From: Polaromonas sp.
Lineage (GTDB): Bacteria; Pseudomonadota; Gammaproteobacteria; Burkholderiales; Burkholderiaceae_C
Direction: 5' to 3'
Length of the DNA stretch: 40,347 nucleotides
Assembly: GCA_021731285.1 (NCBI GenBank)
Contig: JAKFXR010000085.1
Coordinates: 1-40,347, forward strand
Shown here: positions 23,409 to 32,790 of the stretch, one piece after another
How the letters are laid out: every line of letters begins with the position of its first letter
Numbering within the stretch: position 1 is the stretch's first letter
The notes under the pieces: model-generated
Told to the model about the DNA's origin: nothing
The model's input: only the letters and a program-made list of their open reading frames with translations
The model's database searches: none
Made by a program: the position numbers and the translations under genes

Positions 23409-25490
23409 ATGACCTCATCCAACCCGCTTCTGGACTTTTCCGACCTGCCCCTGTTTGACCGCATTGCCCCTGAACACGTCGGCCCCGCGGTTGACGAGTT
23501 GCTGGTCGGGGCCAACGCCGCACTGGAGCGGGTCACAGCCCCTGACTTTCCGGCGCGCTGGAACGACATCTCCGCGGTGCTGGATGTCAGCACCGAAAAG
23601 CTCAGCCGCGCCTGGGGCGCGGTCGGACACCTCAACAGCGTGGCTGACACACCCGAGTTGCGCGCCGCCTACAACGCCGCCCTGCCCCGGGTCACCGAGT
23701 TCTGGACCCGCCTGGGTGCGGACGAGAGGCTTTACGCCAAATACAAGGCGGTCGACGTCAAGACACTCAATACCGAGCAAGCGCAGGCGCATAAAAACGC
23801 CATCCGCAACTTTGTGTTGTCGGGGGCCGAACTGACAGGCGCAGCCCGCGAGCGTTTTGCTGTCATCCAGGAGCGTCAGGCCGAACTGAGCCAGAAGTTC
23901 AGCGAAAACGCGCTCGACGCCACCGAGGCTTTTGCCTACTACGCCCGCGAGGATGAGCTTACGGGCCTGCCCGATGACGTGCGCCATGCTGCACGCACCC
24001 AGGCCGAAGCCGATGGAAGGGAAGGCTACAAGCTCACCCTGAAAATGCCAAGCTACCTGCCCGTGATGCAGTTTGCAGACAGCAGCCAGCTGCGCGAAAC
24101 GCTGTACAAGGCCTACACCACCCGCGCCAGCGACCAGTCGGCCCCGGAATTCAGCCGCTTTGACAACAGCGCTGTCATGCAGGAGATCCTGGCGCTGCGC
24201 CTGGAAGAGGCACAACTGCTGGGCTACCGCAATTTCGGCGAGGTGTCGGTCGTGGCCAAAATGGCCGACTCGCCCGAGCAGGTCATCGCCTTTTTGCGTG
24301 ACCTCGGCCAGCGGGCCAGGCCTTATGGCGTCAAGGACGTGGCCGACCTGCGCGAATTCGCTGCCGCGCAACTGGGCTTGAGCAACCCGCAGCCCTGGGA
24401 CTACGCCTGGATTGGCGAAAAACTCAAGGAAGCCCGCTACGCCTTCAGCGAGCAGGAGGTCAAGCAGTATTTCACTGCGCCCAAGGTGTTGGCCGGGCTG
24501 TTCAAGATCGTCGAGACGCTGTTCGAAGTGGAAATTCGTCCCGCTTCAGCGCCCGTGTGGACGCCCGGCGTGGAGTTCTACCGCATCGAACGCCAGGGCA
24601 CACTGGTGGGTCAGTTTTACCTGGACCAGCCGGCCCGCACCGGCAAACGCGGCGGCGCCTGGATGGACGATGTCCGTGCCCGCTGGTTGCGTCCGGACAC
24701 CGGCCAGTTGCAGACGCCGGTGGCGCACCTGGTCTGCAATTTCGCAGACGGCGTGGACGGCAAACCCCCACTGCTCAGCCACGATGATGTGACCACCTTG
24801 TTCCATGAGTGCGGCCACGGCCTGCATCACCTCTTGAGCCAGGTCAACGAGCGCGACGTCTCGGGCATCAGCGGGGTGGAATGGGACGCTGTGGAACTGC
24901 CCAGCCAGTTCATGGAGAACTTCTGCTGGGAGTGGGACGTGCTCAAACACATGACCGCCCACGTGGACACCGGCGAGCCACTGCCCCGGGCGCTGTTTGA
25001 CAAGATGCTGGCAGCCAAAAACTTCCAGAGTGGCATGCAGACATTGCGGCAGATCGAGTTTTCGCTGTTCGACATGCTGTTGCATACGCAGTGGCGGCCG
25101 GGCGACGACCTGATGGCCCTGCTGGCCGGCGTGCGCAAGGACTACGCGGTCATCACGCCGCCCACTTACAGCCGGACCGCGCACACATTCAGTCACATTT
25201 TTTCCGGCGGTTACGCGGCCGGTTATTACAGCTACAAATGGGCAGAGGTCCTGTCAGCCGATGCCTATGCGGCCTTCGAGGAAAGCGCCCACATGGACGC
25301 CGAGTCAGGCGGGGGTATAAACACCGATAACGGCGGGTCGGCGCGCAGCGTTACCCAGGAAACCGGGCGAAAATACCGCCAGGCCATTCTTGAAGCCGGT
25401 GGGAGCCGCCCTGCGATGGAGTCGTTCAAGGCCTTCCGCGGCCGCGAGCCCACCATCGATGCGCTGATGCGGCATCAAGGCATGGCTTGA
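23409..25490 (+). CDS. prlC: Oligopeptidase A (M3 family zinc metallopeptidase)
   Basis: This cytosolic peptidase degrades signal peptides and oligopeptides. The 693-residue length is normal for PrlC/OpdA. The catalytic HExxH is at H466 in FHECGHGLHHLLS; the third zinc ligand lies in the downstream region around ELPSQFMENFCWE. The C-terminal HIFSGGYAAGYYSYKWAEVL is the substrate-binding loop of the family. The gene is alone after a 94-bp gap with an AT-rich stretch that likely carries its promoter. Confidence 0.96.
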   Translation: MTSSNPLLDFSDLPLFDRIAPEHVGPAVDELLVGANAALERVTAPDFPARWNDISAVLDVSTEKLSRAWGAVGHLNSVADTPELRAAYNAALPRVTEFWTRLGADERLYAKYKAVDVKTLNTEQAQAHKNAIRNFVLSGAELTGAARERFAVIQERQAELSQKFSENALDATEAFAYYAREDELTGLPDDVRHAARTQAEADGREGYKLTLKMPSYLPVMQFADSSQLRETLYKAYTTRASDQSAPEFSRFDNSAVMQEILALRLEEAQLLGYRNFGEVSVVAKMADSPEQVIAFLRDLGQRARPYGVKDVADLREFAAAQLGLSNPQPWDYAWIGEKLKEARYAFSEQEVKQYFTAPKVLAGLFKIVETLFEVEIRPASAPVWTPGVEFYRIERQGTLVGQFYLDQPARTGKRGGAWMDDVRARWLRPDTGQLQTPVAHLVCNFADGVDGKPPLLSHDDVTTLFHECGHGLHHLLSQVNERDVSGISGVEWDAVELPSQFMENFCWEWDVLKHMTAHVDTGEPLPRALFDKMLAAKNFQSGMQTLRQIEFSLFDMLLHTQWRPGDDLMALLAGVRKDYAVITPPTYSRTAHTFSHIFSGGYAAGYYSYKWAEVLSADAYAAFEESAHMDAESGGGINTDNGGSARSVTQETGRKYRQAILEAGGSRPAMESFKAFRGREPTIDALMRHQGMA

Positions 25491-25533
25491 GACCGACACC
25501 GAAACTGAAACGACACTGAAACTGGACCGATGC

Positions 25534-26184
25534 ATGACTCCATCCATTAGCCGTACTGTCAAATCTGCCGCATTGGACGCCGGGCTGGTGCTGGCCCTGT
25601 GCCTGTCAACGCTTGCCCAGGCGCAGCAGGTCTACCGCATTGTCGGACCAGACGGCAAGATCACTTTCTCGGATCAACCGCCCCCGGCGTCGACCAATGC
25701 CAGGGTCACGGCCGCCAGTTCTGACGCAGGCCGGGCCGCTGCCACCGCATCGCTGCCCTTTGAGTTGCGCAGGGTGGCCACGCAGTATCCAGTGACGCTG
25801 TACGCCGGTGAGAATTGCGGCCCCTGCGCCACAGCCCGCTCCCTGTTGACTGCACGCGGCATTCCGTTTTCAGAGAAGACGGTGACAACCAATGATGATG
25901 TGCAGGCACTGCAGCGCCTCAGCGGCGACACCTCCCTGCCTTTTGCCACGATAGGCAGCCAGCAGCTCAAGGGCTTTTCGGATGCGGAGTGGACCCAGTT
26001 TCTGGATGCTGCTGGTTACCCCAAGTCTTCGGCATTGCCGCCAAATTTCAGGCAGGCACCGGCGACGCCAATGGTCACAGTCGCTGCTCCCCCAGCAGCG
26101 GCAGCACGGCCGGCCGTCGCGCCGGTCACACCCATTGCGCCGCCACCGCCCGAGCCTTCGAATCCCGCAGGCATCAGGTTTTAA
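25534..26184 (+). CDS. Exported glutaredoxin-like protein with DUF4124 N-terminal domain
   Basis: The 216-residue protein has a signal peptide (hydrophobic GLVLALCLSTLAQAQ, residues 17-31), a short DUF4124 segment (QVYRIVGPDGKITFSDQPP) and a glutaredoxin fold with redox motif CGPC in LYAGENCGPCATARSLL, cis-proline loop SLPFATIG and GFSDAEWTQFL. The tail after residue 165 is alanine/proline-rich. It should work in the periplasm, where glutathione-dependent reduction is limited, so its electron donor is unclear. It starts 43 bp after prlC and may share its transcript. Confidence 0.88.
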   Translation: MTPSISRTVKSAALDAGLVLALCLSTLAQAQQVYRIVGPDGKITFSDQPPPASTNARVTAASSDAGRAAATASLPFELRRVATQYPVTLYAGENCGPCATARSLLTARGIPFSEKTVTTNDDVQALQRLSGDTSLPFATIGSQQLKGFSDAEWTQFLDAAGYPKSSALPPNFRQAPATPMVTVAAPPAAAARPAVAPVTPIAPPPPEPSNPAGIRF

Positions 26185-26205
26185 ACCGCGGTCACGCGTA
26201 GGTAC

Positions 26206-26877
26206 TTAAAACGTCAGCGTCTTGACGCCGCTGGCGGTACCCAGCAAACAGACCGTGGCCTTGTTCAGGGCAAACACGCCCACCGTCACCACGCCCGGCC
26301 ACTGGTTGATACGGCTTTCAAAAGCCACGGGATCGCTGATCTGCAAGCCTGTGACATCGAGAATGTGCTGCCCGTTGTCGGTGACCAGCGGACGCCCCTC
26401 CTTCAGGCGAATGGCGGCACTGCCGCCCAGCGCGGCAAATTCGCGAATGATGCGCTGCGCGGCCATGGGGATGACTTCCACCGGGACTGGAAATCGGCCC
26501 AGCACCTGCACCAGCTTGGATTCGTCGGCAATACAGATGAATTTGCGCGACTGGGCGGCCACGATTTTTTCGCGTGTCAGCGCAGCGCCGCCACCCTTGA
26601 TCATGTGGCCGGCATGGTCAATCTCGTCAGCTCCGTCGATGTACACCGCCAGCTCACCCACTTCATTGGCCTCGAACACCGGAATCCCAAGGGCCTTCAG
26701 ACGCTCGGTGGACGCCACCGAGCTGGAGACCGCGCCGGCGATGGTGCTGCGTATGCCTGCCAGCGCGTCGATGAATTTGTTGACCGTGGACCCGGTGCCG
26801 ACACCCACGATGGTCCCGGGCTCGACATACTGAAGGGCGGCCTGGCCGACCAGTGTTTTAAGTTCGTCTTGGTTCAT
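26206..26877 (-). CDS. rpiA: Ribose-5-phosphate isomerase A
   Basis: RpiA interconverts ribose-5-phosphate and ribulose-5-phosphate in the pentose phosphate pathway. The 223-residue protein shows [16 protein letters not shown] (phosphate loop, residue 25 on), [36 protein letters not shown] (catalytic acid region) and [12 protein letters not shown]. It is divergent from pyrD with a 72-bp intergenic region and convergent with the glutaredoxin-like gene. Confidence 0.97.
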   Translation of the reverse strand: MNQDELKTLVGQAALQYVEPGTIVGVGTGSTVNKFIDALAGIRSTIAGAVSSSVASTERLKALGIPVFEANEVGELAVYIDGADEIDHAGHMIKGGGAALTREKIVAAQSRKFICIADESKLVQVLGRFPVPVEVIPMAAQRIIREFAALGGSAAIRLKEGRPLVTDNGQHILDVTGLQISDPVAFESRINQWPGVVTVGVFALNKATVCLLGTASGVKTLTF

Positions 26878-26949
26878 GGTGATGGTGGTGGTTAGGGGTA
26901 CAGGTTTGCGACAATGGGTCCGCCCCCATAGAACAACCTAAATTATCCA

Positions 26950-28002
26950 ATGTCCCTGCTCCCCTACGCTCTCGCCCGCCCTTTTTTATTTGGCCTGGAT
27001 CCGGAAACCGCCCACGAACTGACCATGGCCTCTCTGGCGGGTACGCAACGCACACCGCTGGCGCTGGCCTATTGCTCAAGCCGGGTGGACGACCCGATCG
27101 AGCTCGCCGGGCTGACGTTTGGCAACCGCGTCGGGCTGGCAGCCGGGCTGGACAAAAACGCCCGCTGCATTGACGGGCTGGCTGCCATGGGTTTCGGCTT
27201 TGTGGAAGTCGGTACCGTCACACCCCTGGCGCAACCGGGCAACCCCAAACCGCGCATGTTTCGCCTGCCGCAGTCCAAAGCCATGATCAACCGGCTGGGT
27301 TTCAACAACGACGGGCTGGAGGCCTTTGTCGCCAACGTGCGCAAGTCGGGCTTTCGCAAGCAGCATGTCAAGCATCCCCTGCTGCTGGGCCTGAACATCG
27401 GGAAAAACGCCGCCACCCCCATCGAAAACGCCGTCGACGACTACCTGGCTTGCCTGGACGGCGTGTATCCCCATGCCGACTATGTGACGGTCAACATCTC
27501 CAGCCCCAACACCAAAAACCTGCGCGCGCTGCAAACTGACGAAGCGCTGGACGCGCTGCTCGGGCAGATTGCCGAACGTCGCGAGCAGCTCCATAAGCAG
27601 CACGGCAAACGTGTGCCCTTGTTCGTGAAGATTGCGCCCGACCTCGACGAAACGCAGATTGGCGTGATTGCCGCCACGCTCAAGCGCCGCGGCATGGACG
27701 GCGTGGTCGCCACCAACACCACCCTCAGCCGCGATGCGGTTCAGGGCCAGCCCCACGCCGAAGAAGCCGGCGGTCTGAGCGGCGCGCCAGTGCTGGCCGC
27801 CAGCAACCGCGTGGTCAGCCAGTTGCGCGCGGCGCTGGGAAAAAACTTTCCCATCATCGGTGTGGGCGGCATCATGAGCGCCGCAGACGCGGTCTCCAAA
27901 ATCAAGGCCGGCGCTGACGTGGTGCAGATCTACACCGGCCTGATTTACGCCGGTCCCGACCTCGTGCCCGAGGCCGCAATGGCCATAAAGAAACAGTGCT
28001 AG
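26950..28002 (+). CDS. pyrD: Dihydroorotate dehydrogenase (quinone), class 2
   Basis: This membrane-associated flavoenzyme oxidises dihydroorotate to orotate with quinone as acceptor. The 350-residue protein has the N-terminal amphipathic region typical of class 2, [32 protein letters not shown], the catalytic serine loop [22 protein letters not shown] and the FMN phosphate site [11 protein letters not shown]. The TAG stop lies at the edge of palindromic element copy D. Confidence 0.97.
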   Translation: MSLLPYALARPFLFGLDPETAHELTMASLAGTQRTPLALAYCSSRVDDPIELAGLTFGNRVGLAAGLDKNARCIDGLAAMGFGFVEVGTVTPLAQPGNPKPRMFRLPQSKAMINRLGFNNDGLEAFVANVRKSGFRKQHVKHPLLLGLNIGKNAATPIENAVDDYLACLDGVYPHADYVTVNISSPNTKNLRALQTDEALDALLGQIAERREQLHKQHGKRVPLFVKIAPDLDETQIGVIAATLKRRGMDGVVATNTTLSRDAVQGQPHAEEAGGLSGAPVLAASNRVVSQLRAALGKNFPIIGVGGIMSAADAVSKIKAGADVVQIYTGLIYAGPDLVPEAAMAIKKQC

Positions 28003-28042
28003 CCCTTGATTTACAAGGGATGACAGCTATGAATTTCGTAGC
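27991..28042 (-). repeat. Bipartite palindromic element, copy D (between pyrD and the LhgO-like gene)
   Basis: On the minus strand the core GCTACGAAATTCATAGC (28026-28042) is followed by an 18-nt spacer and AAGGGC. A second hairpin, CCCTTG-N5-CAAGGG, is perfect. The core supplies the TAG stop of the LhgO-like gene; the far end contains the pyrD stop. It may also act as the 3' hairpin for both transcripts. Confidence 0.75.
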
Positions 28043-29130
28043 ATGTCACCCACCAGCGCGCCCATCGCCAGCGAACTCGTCAGCCCCGGCGACTCAATCC
28101 CGAACAGGTTGACCAGGCCAGTCACCCCATGATCGGCCGGCCCCTGAATCAGGAAGTCGCTGGCTGCTTCGTGGGGCGCCTGGATCTTGGGGCGTATGCC
28201 GGCGTAACCCGGTATCAGCGCGCCGTCGGCCAGGGCCGGCCAGTATTTGCGCACCTCGGCGTAAAACGCCTCGCCGCGCGCAGCGTCCACCACCAGGTCG
28301 TCCGGTGAATCCACCCACTGCACGTCGGGGCCAAACTTGGCCTGTCCGCCGAGGTCAATCGTCAGGTGCACGCCCAGGCCGGCCGCTTCGGGCACGGGGT
28401 AGATCAGGCGGCTGAAAGGCGAGCGGCCCGACAAGGTGAAGTAGTTGCCCTTGGCATAAAAAGACGGCGGTACATGCTGCGCCGGCAAGCCCTCAAAGCG
28501 CTTTGCCAGCGCCTGCGCCTGCAACCCGGCCGCGTTGACGACTGTTCCGGCCTTCAGCTCGGTACCGTCTTGAGCTACCAAAATGATAGCGGACTCTTCG
28601 CACCGAGCAAGGGCCAGAGGCGAATTCAATGCCACAATACCGCCCGCGTTCTCCAGATCGCCCTGCAGGGCCAGCATCAGCGCGTGGCTGTCCACGATGC
28701 CGGTGCTGGGTGACAGCACCGCGGCCTCGCAGGCCAGATGGGGCTCCATCGCCTTCGCCTGCGCCTGCGTCAACATGACGAGATCGTTGACGCCGTTGGT
28801 AGCAGCTTTGGCGATGATGGCCTGCAGTTGGGCCACCTGGGGCGGGCTGGTGGCAACAATCAGTTTGCCGCAGCGGCTGTGACCGATGCCACGTTCCGCG
28901 CAATAGTCATAGAGCAGCTGTTTGCCCTGAACGCAAAGTCTGGCCTTGAGCGAGCCTTGCGGGTAATAGATGCCGGCATGAATCACCTCGCTGTTGCGCG
29001 AGCTGGTGCCGGTGCCTATCCCGTCGGCAGCCTCCAGCACCATCACCTCGCGCCCCTGCAGGGCCAGGGCGCGTGCTACCGCCAGGCCGACCACACCCGC
29101 GCCTATGACGACGCAATCGACGCTGTCCAC
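28027..29130 (-). CDS. FAD-dependent oxidoreductase, LhgO-like (L-2-hydroxyglutarate oxidase-related)
   Basis: The 367-residue DAO-fold flavoprotein begins with [18 protein letters not shown] (FAD dinucleotide loop), then [19 protein letters not shown], a signature of the L-2-hydroxyglutarate oxidase/dehydrogenase branch, and ends with [19 protein letters not shown]. Substrate specificity is inferred. The GTG start directly abuts the TAG stop of the upstream gene. It is touched twice by the palindromic element: copy E is inside, encoding [10 protein letters not shown] around residue 180, and copy D provides the last codons and stop. Confidence 0.85.
   Translation of the reverse strand: MDSVDCVVIGAGVVGLAVARALALQGREVMVLEAADGIGTGTSSRNSEVIHAGIYYPQGSLKARLCVQGKQLLYDYCAERGIGHSRCGKLIVATSPPQVAQLQAIIAKAATNGVNDLVMLTQAQAKAMEPHLACEAAVLSPSTGIVDSHALMLALQGDLENAGGIVALNSPLALARCEESAIILVAQDGTELKAGTVVNAAGLQAQALAKRFEGLPAQHVPPSFYAKGNYFTLSGRSPFSRLIYPVPEAAGLGVHLTIDLGGQAKFGPDVQWVDSPDDLVVDAARGEAFYAEVRKYWPALADGALIPGYAGIRPKIQAPHEAASDFLIQGPADHGVTGLVNLFGIESPGLTSSLAMGALVGDMLRNS
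28574..28632 (+). repeat. Bipartite palindromic element, copy E (inside the LhgO-like CDS, antisense)
   Basis: The core GCTACCAAAATGATAGC (28574-28590) is followed by an 18-nt spacer, AAGGGCCAGAGGC and an ATTCAAT end. On the gene strand the core encodes AIILVA in frame, so the element is part of the protein. Confidence 0.75.
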
Positions 29131-29979
29131 CTACATCACCCGCGGATCAGTCTTCAGCAGCAGCCGCACTAGCGACTCCAGGCCAGCCTTCAGCGGGGTC
29201 GCCCCGTCGGTCAGCACCAGCGTCTCCTCATTCATGTAGAGCTTGCGGTTGATCTCCAGCTGGATGCTGTGGCGCTGGCGGGCCGGGTCGCCATAACGAC
29301 GCACCAGTTCCACGCCCTTGTAGGGGTGGTTGTAGGCCACGCTGTAGCCCAGCTGCCTGAGATGCTCACACACCAGCAGGCCCAGCGCCCGGCTGGAGGT
29401 CGTGTCATCGCGGTTGCCGACCACAAAGTCTGCATGCGCCTCGCCGGGAAACTCTGTCGCGTGGCTGGACGCAATGGCGGGCATGGAGTGGCAATTGATG
29501 TGGATGCTGTAGCCATGCCGGGCGTGCGCCGCAGCTATCGCCTGGGCGACCGCCGTGTGGTAAGGCTGCCAGCACTGCGCAATGCGCGCCTGCACCTCGG
29601 CAACACCCAGCTTGCGGCTGTAGATGGGCACGCCGTCATCGGTCACGCGCCAGATCAGGCCCTTGCCGAGTCGTACCTTGGACAGCACTTTGGCGTCGGT
29701 GGCCACCGCGTGCGGCCAAGGCTCATCGAACATGCCGATGTCCACCTCGGTCGTATCGCGGTTGGCGTCGAGGTAGCTGCGAGGAAACAGCGCCTCCACC
29801 CAGGCCACACCGAGGGACGGCGCAAAGCCGTACAGCTTCTCGACATGGGTGTCCTCGGCCCGGCGCAGGGTCGGCAAGGCGCAGGCAAAGGCGAAATCGT
29901 CAGGGTAGGAGGTTCCGCTGTGCGGCGAGTCGAGCACCAGCGCAGTGGTGCCGGGCAGATAACGAAGCAGGGTTGTCAT
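29131..29979 (-). CDS. N-formylglutamate amidohydrolase family protein
   Basis: The 282-residue protein belongs to the zinc amidohydrolase family of HutG (N-formylglutamate deformylase). Landmarks are LVLDSPHSGTSYPDDF near the start, FPRSYLDANRDTTEVD, INCHSMP (metal ligand region) and FVVGNRDDTTSS, then YNHPYKGVELVRRYGDP. The ATG at 29979 is preferred because the family start immediately follows it; an upstream in-frame ATG would overlap the phosphoesterase. No other hut genes are here, so a histidine-degradation role is uncertain. It is in a minus-strand run with the CpdA-like and LhgO-like genes. Confidence 0.88.
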   Translation of the reverse strand: MTTLLRYLPGTTALVLDSPHSGTSYPDDFAFACALPTLRRAEDTHVEKLYGFAPSLGVAWVEALFPRSYLDANRDTTEVDIGMFDEPWPHAVATDAKVLSKVRLGKGLIWRVTDDGVPIYSRKLGVAEVQARIAQCWQPYHTAVAQAIAAAHARHGYSIHINCHSMPAIASSHATEFPGEAHADFVVGNRDDTTSSRALGLLVCEHLRQLGYSVAYNHPYKGVELVRRYGDPARQRHSIQLEINRKLYMNEETLVLTDGATPLKAGLESLVRLLLKTDPRVM

Positions 29980-30016
29980 GGCTGAGATTGTGACCGGGGC
30001 AGGCCCCAAGCCTACC

Positions 30017-30850
30017 TCAGACGGGCACCGCGTGTAGCGGCGCGCGCTCCAGTTCCAGCGGGGTGCTGTGCGCCAGTTCAAATTCGCCCGACGACGCCCG
30101 GTGGTCCCAGCGCTCGACCCGGCAGCACCAGGGACGGCTTGCCGGATCGAAGCGCAGCAGGTTCACCGAATTGGGCGCCTCCTGGCGCACCCGCGACGAC
30201 AGCGCCGTGCCGGCCTGAACGCACCACAGGCGCCTGCCCAGCCCCTGCACACGCGTCGAAAGCTCGTGCACATAGGGCAGGTGAATGTGCCCGCCCATCA
30301 CGATGTCTGCCCCGCCTGTGCCCCAGGCCCTCACCGCTGGTTCCCACCCTCGCAGCAGGTCGTGTGCATCTTCGGCGCGCAGCACATACACCGGCTGGTG
30401 CACGACCACCACACGAAGCTGCTCGGGTCGCGCCTGGGCCAGCCATTGCAGGACACGTTCAATTTGCGCAGCGGAGACCTCGCCGTTTTTATGCCGCCAG
30501 CGGCGTGTGGTCTTGACACCAATCACGCTGAGCGTGGGAGTTTGCAGGGCGGTTTCAACTTGCGGGCCAAATGAGCGCAGGTAGTACGCATAAGGGGTCA
30601 ACAGTCGCTGGTACAGATTGAACAGGGGAATGTCGTGGTTGCCGGGCAGGCTAAGCATCTGCGCTATCCCCAGCCGGTCACAAAAAGCCCGCGCCTCCAT
30701 GAACTGCGATGGCCTCGCACGCTGCGTGATATCGCCTGACAGCACGAGCACGTCGGGTCGCTGCGCTATGGCCAGGCGCACCAGTGCCTCGGCGACTTCC
30801 GGCCTGTCCGTTCCGAAATGCGGATCGGAGATCTGCAGCAGACTGCTCAT
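30017..30850 (-). CDS. Metallophosphoesterase, CpdA-like (class III cyclic nucleotide phosphodiesterase family)
   Basis: The 277-residue calcineurin-fold protein has the complete di-metal set: LLQISDPHFG (D8, H10), LVLSGDITQR, LPGNHDIPL, VVVHQPVY and GGHIHLPYV. The arrangement resembles CpdA/Icc cyclic-AMP phosphodiesterases, but specificity cannot be read from sequence. The ATG overlaps the lipid-kinase stop as ATGA, so translation is coupled. It differs from the PlcP-type enzyme at the left end of the window in length and motif spacing. Confidence 0.88.
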   Translation of the reverse strand: MSSLLQISDPHFGTDRPEVAEALVRLAIAQRPDVLVLSGDITQRARPSQFMEARAFCDRLGIAQMLSLPGNHDIPLFNLYQRLLTPYAYYLRSFGPQVETALQTPTLSVIGVKTTRRWRHKNGEVSAAQIERVLQWLAQARPEQLRVVVVHQPVYVLRAEDAHDLLRGWEPAVRAWGTGGADIVMGGHIHLPYVHELSTRVQGLGRRLWCVQAGTALSSRVRQEAPNSVNLLRFDPASRPWCCRVERWDHRASSGEFELAHSTPLELERAPLHAVPV

Positions 30851-31818
30851 GCGACCTCCGCCCGGTCTGCTGGCGCAGGCACCAGCAGCAACAATGGCTC
30901 AGGCGCCACCTCGAACACAAGCGGCGTACGCATCCAGACGATTTCTCCGTCGGTGGCCACCTTGATGCGTTTGTGGCCGCGGGGCGTGACGGTCAGGCGA
31001 CGGAACGCAAAGCTGTCAATATTTTCCGCGTCACCCAGCCGGCCCAGTACGCCGCGCAACAGCAGTCCAAAAAGGGCCAGTGTGCCAATGGGGCGCACGG
31101 CGATCCCGGTCAACAGGCCCTGCTCCACCGCGTCAGCATGCTGTTCATCAATGCCGACCCTCGCAAGCTGCAGATGGTTGTTGCCAACAAACAGGGTGGG
31201 GGTGCGCAATTGAAGACTCTGTCCGCCTGACTCGATGCGCAGCGCCAGTTGCTTGCGTGCCTGCAGCAGTGTCGCCAGGCGGGAGAGAAAAGCCACGAAG
31301 CGGCTGCGCCCCCATTGCTGCTTCCAGGCTTCCCTGTCCTCCAGCAACTGCGGATAGAGCCCGAGGCTTGCGTTGACCAGAAAGGGCCGTCCATTGACCT
31401 GGCCCACCTGCACTGGCGAGACATGCGCGCCCAGCAGCGCATGAACCGCCGCTTCGGTGTCCTGCGGAATGGCATGCACACGGCCAAAATAGTTGAAGGT
31501 GCCCTGCGGGAGCACGCCAAAGGGACAGCCGCTGCCAAGCACCACGCTGGCCACCGCATTGATGGTGCCGTCGCCCCCAGCGGCGACAACCACGCCCAGG
31601 CGTTCCCGCGCCAGACGGACAGCCTGGCCGGCCACCTCGCCGATGCGGGATGGATCGCCCACCGGCAAAAAAGTGAACTCACGGCCGGAGGCACGAAAGA
31701 CCCGCTCCATGACCTGACGCTCGCCGTCCGCATCGCTGCTGCCGGCGCCACTGTTGAAGACCACAAAAAAGGGGCCCTGTCGGGCGACCCTGTCTGCCGG
31801 GGATTCAGCCACATTCAT
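30847..31818 (-). CDS. Diacylglycerol kinase-family lipid kinase
   Basis: The protein of about 323 residues has the DAGK catalytic domain: FFVVFNSGAGSSDADGE near the N-terminus, the nucleotide motif AAGGDGTINAVASVV, then GVLPQGTFNYFGR. The C-terminal half is the beta-sandwich lid (NASLGLYPQLLED and VATDGEIVW). Relatives phosphorylate diacylglycerol, sphingoid bases or other lipids; the substrate is unknown. It starts 22 bp after the SIMPL gene stop and overlaps the CpdA-like gene. Confidence 0.88.
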   Translation of the reverse strand: MNVAESPADRVARQGPFFVVFNSGAGSSDADGERQVMERVFRASGREFTFLPVGDPSRIGEVAGQAVRLARERLGVVVAAGGDGTINAVASVVLGSGCPFGVLPQGTFNYFGRVHAIPQDTEAAVHALLGAHVSPVQVGQVNGRPFLVNASLGLYPQLLEDREAWKQQWGRSRFVAFLSRLATLLQARKQLALRIESGGQSLQLRTPTLFVGNNHLQLARVGIDEQHADAVEQGLLTGIAVRPIGTLALFGLLLRGVLGRLGDAENIDSFAFRRLTVTPRGHKRIKVATDGEIVWMRTPLVFEVAPEPLLLLVPAPADRAEVA

Positions 31819-31840
31819 CACACGCGCCCGGGCTGGCTGG

Positions 31841-32563
31841 TCACCTCATCTGTACCGAACCCGACACGTTGACAAGCACCGTGCTTTTCCCGGCTTCGAC
31901 GGGAATCGCTGCCTCCGCCACATCACTCTTGGCCTGCATGGCCATCACACGGGGACGGGGCGTGAAACCCTGGTCGTTCGCGCTGATGGACACCTCGCGC
32001 AAGGTGTAGCTGGCAAAACCGAAGCTTCTGGAAATTTCTGCGGCCTTGGCCTTGAAGCGCTCAATGGCCTGTGCCTGGGCTTCGCCCTCCACCTTGGCGC
32101 GCTGCTCACGGCTGAGCGCAAAGCCCACATTGCCCATGCTCAAGGTCTGGATTTTTCCGGCCGCGGCGGTGATGCGCGCAAAGTCCCGGCCTTCCAGTAC
32201 CAGCTCTGTCGAGCCCTGCCAGCCACTGATCTTGCCGTCCCGGCCGTGACGCGGGTAAAGACTGAAGTTGCCGGTGCGTGCATCCATTTGCCCGGGCTGG
32301 GCGGTTTTCCTGGCTTCAGCCAGAGCGGCTTCAAGCGCCAGCCTGAGCTGATTCTGGACGGTGGCGGCATCGGCACCGTCGCGCGTGGTGTTCATGGTGA
32401 TGGACAGCAAGTCCTGCTGCACCTCCACCGTCCCGCTGGCAGACAGCTGCGCAACGTTTTGCAGGGGCGCATGCATCATGACGGGCTGCGAACTCTGGGC
32501 CCAGAGTCCGGTGCCGGCAAACAAAAGAACGCTGGTGGCGAGAATTCGGGAAACAGGTTTCAA
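31841..32563 (-). CDS. SIMPL-domain (DUF541) exported protein
   Basis: The domain spans most of the protein: LSASGTVEVQQDLLSITMN, then a long helix of ALEAALAEARK, SLYPRHGRDGKISGWQGSTE and the C-terminal VEAGKSTVLVNVSGSVQ. A signal peptide (ILATSVLLFAGTGLWAQ) precedes it, so the protein is periplasmic or outer-membrane-associated. The role of SIMPL proteins is poorly known; some affect stress tolerance. The start is uncertain: TTG 32563 puts the signal peptide first, while ATGs at 32680 and 32668 would add about 35-39 unconvincing residues. It is divergent from ompR. Confidence 0.82.
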   Translation of the reverse strand: MKPVSRILATSVLLFAGTGLWAQSSQPVMMHAPLQNVAQLSASGTVEVQQDLLSITMNTTRDGADAATVQNQLRLALEAALAEARKTAQPGQMDARTGNFSLYPRHGRDGKISGWQGSTELVLEGRDFARITAAAGKIQTLSMGNVGFALSREQRAKVEGEAQAQAIERFKAKAAEISRSFGFASYTLREVSISANDQGFTPRPRVMAMQAKSDVAEAAIPVEAGKSTVLVNVSGSVQMR

Positions 32564-32790
32564 GGGAGACTTTCGGCTGGGTTGGTGCAGCGCTGATGCG
32601 GCTGCGAGCCACCACTTTAAACGCCGGTGCGGGTTGCGCTGCCATCCCCAAGCGTAGAAATCTGTCATCCAAAAACGCATATGTTTGATCCAGCTGGCAA
32701 CAGCTGTAACAATCTGTCAAAGTGGCCGGAAAATCAGGAAAGCGCGGTTTTAGCCTTCAAAATTGCTCTGTTACAAATTACGATGGTCTT

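Noticed and set aside
32691..32706. CAGCTG-GCAA-CAGCTG in the SIMPL-ompR divergent region
   Set aside because: A short repeat of a common hexamer with no matching known operator; could be chance.
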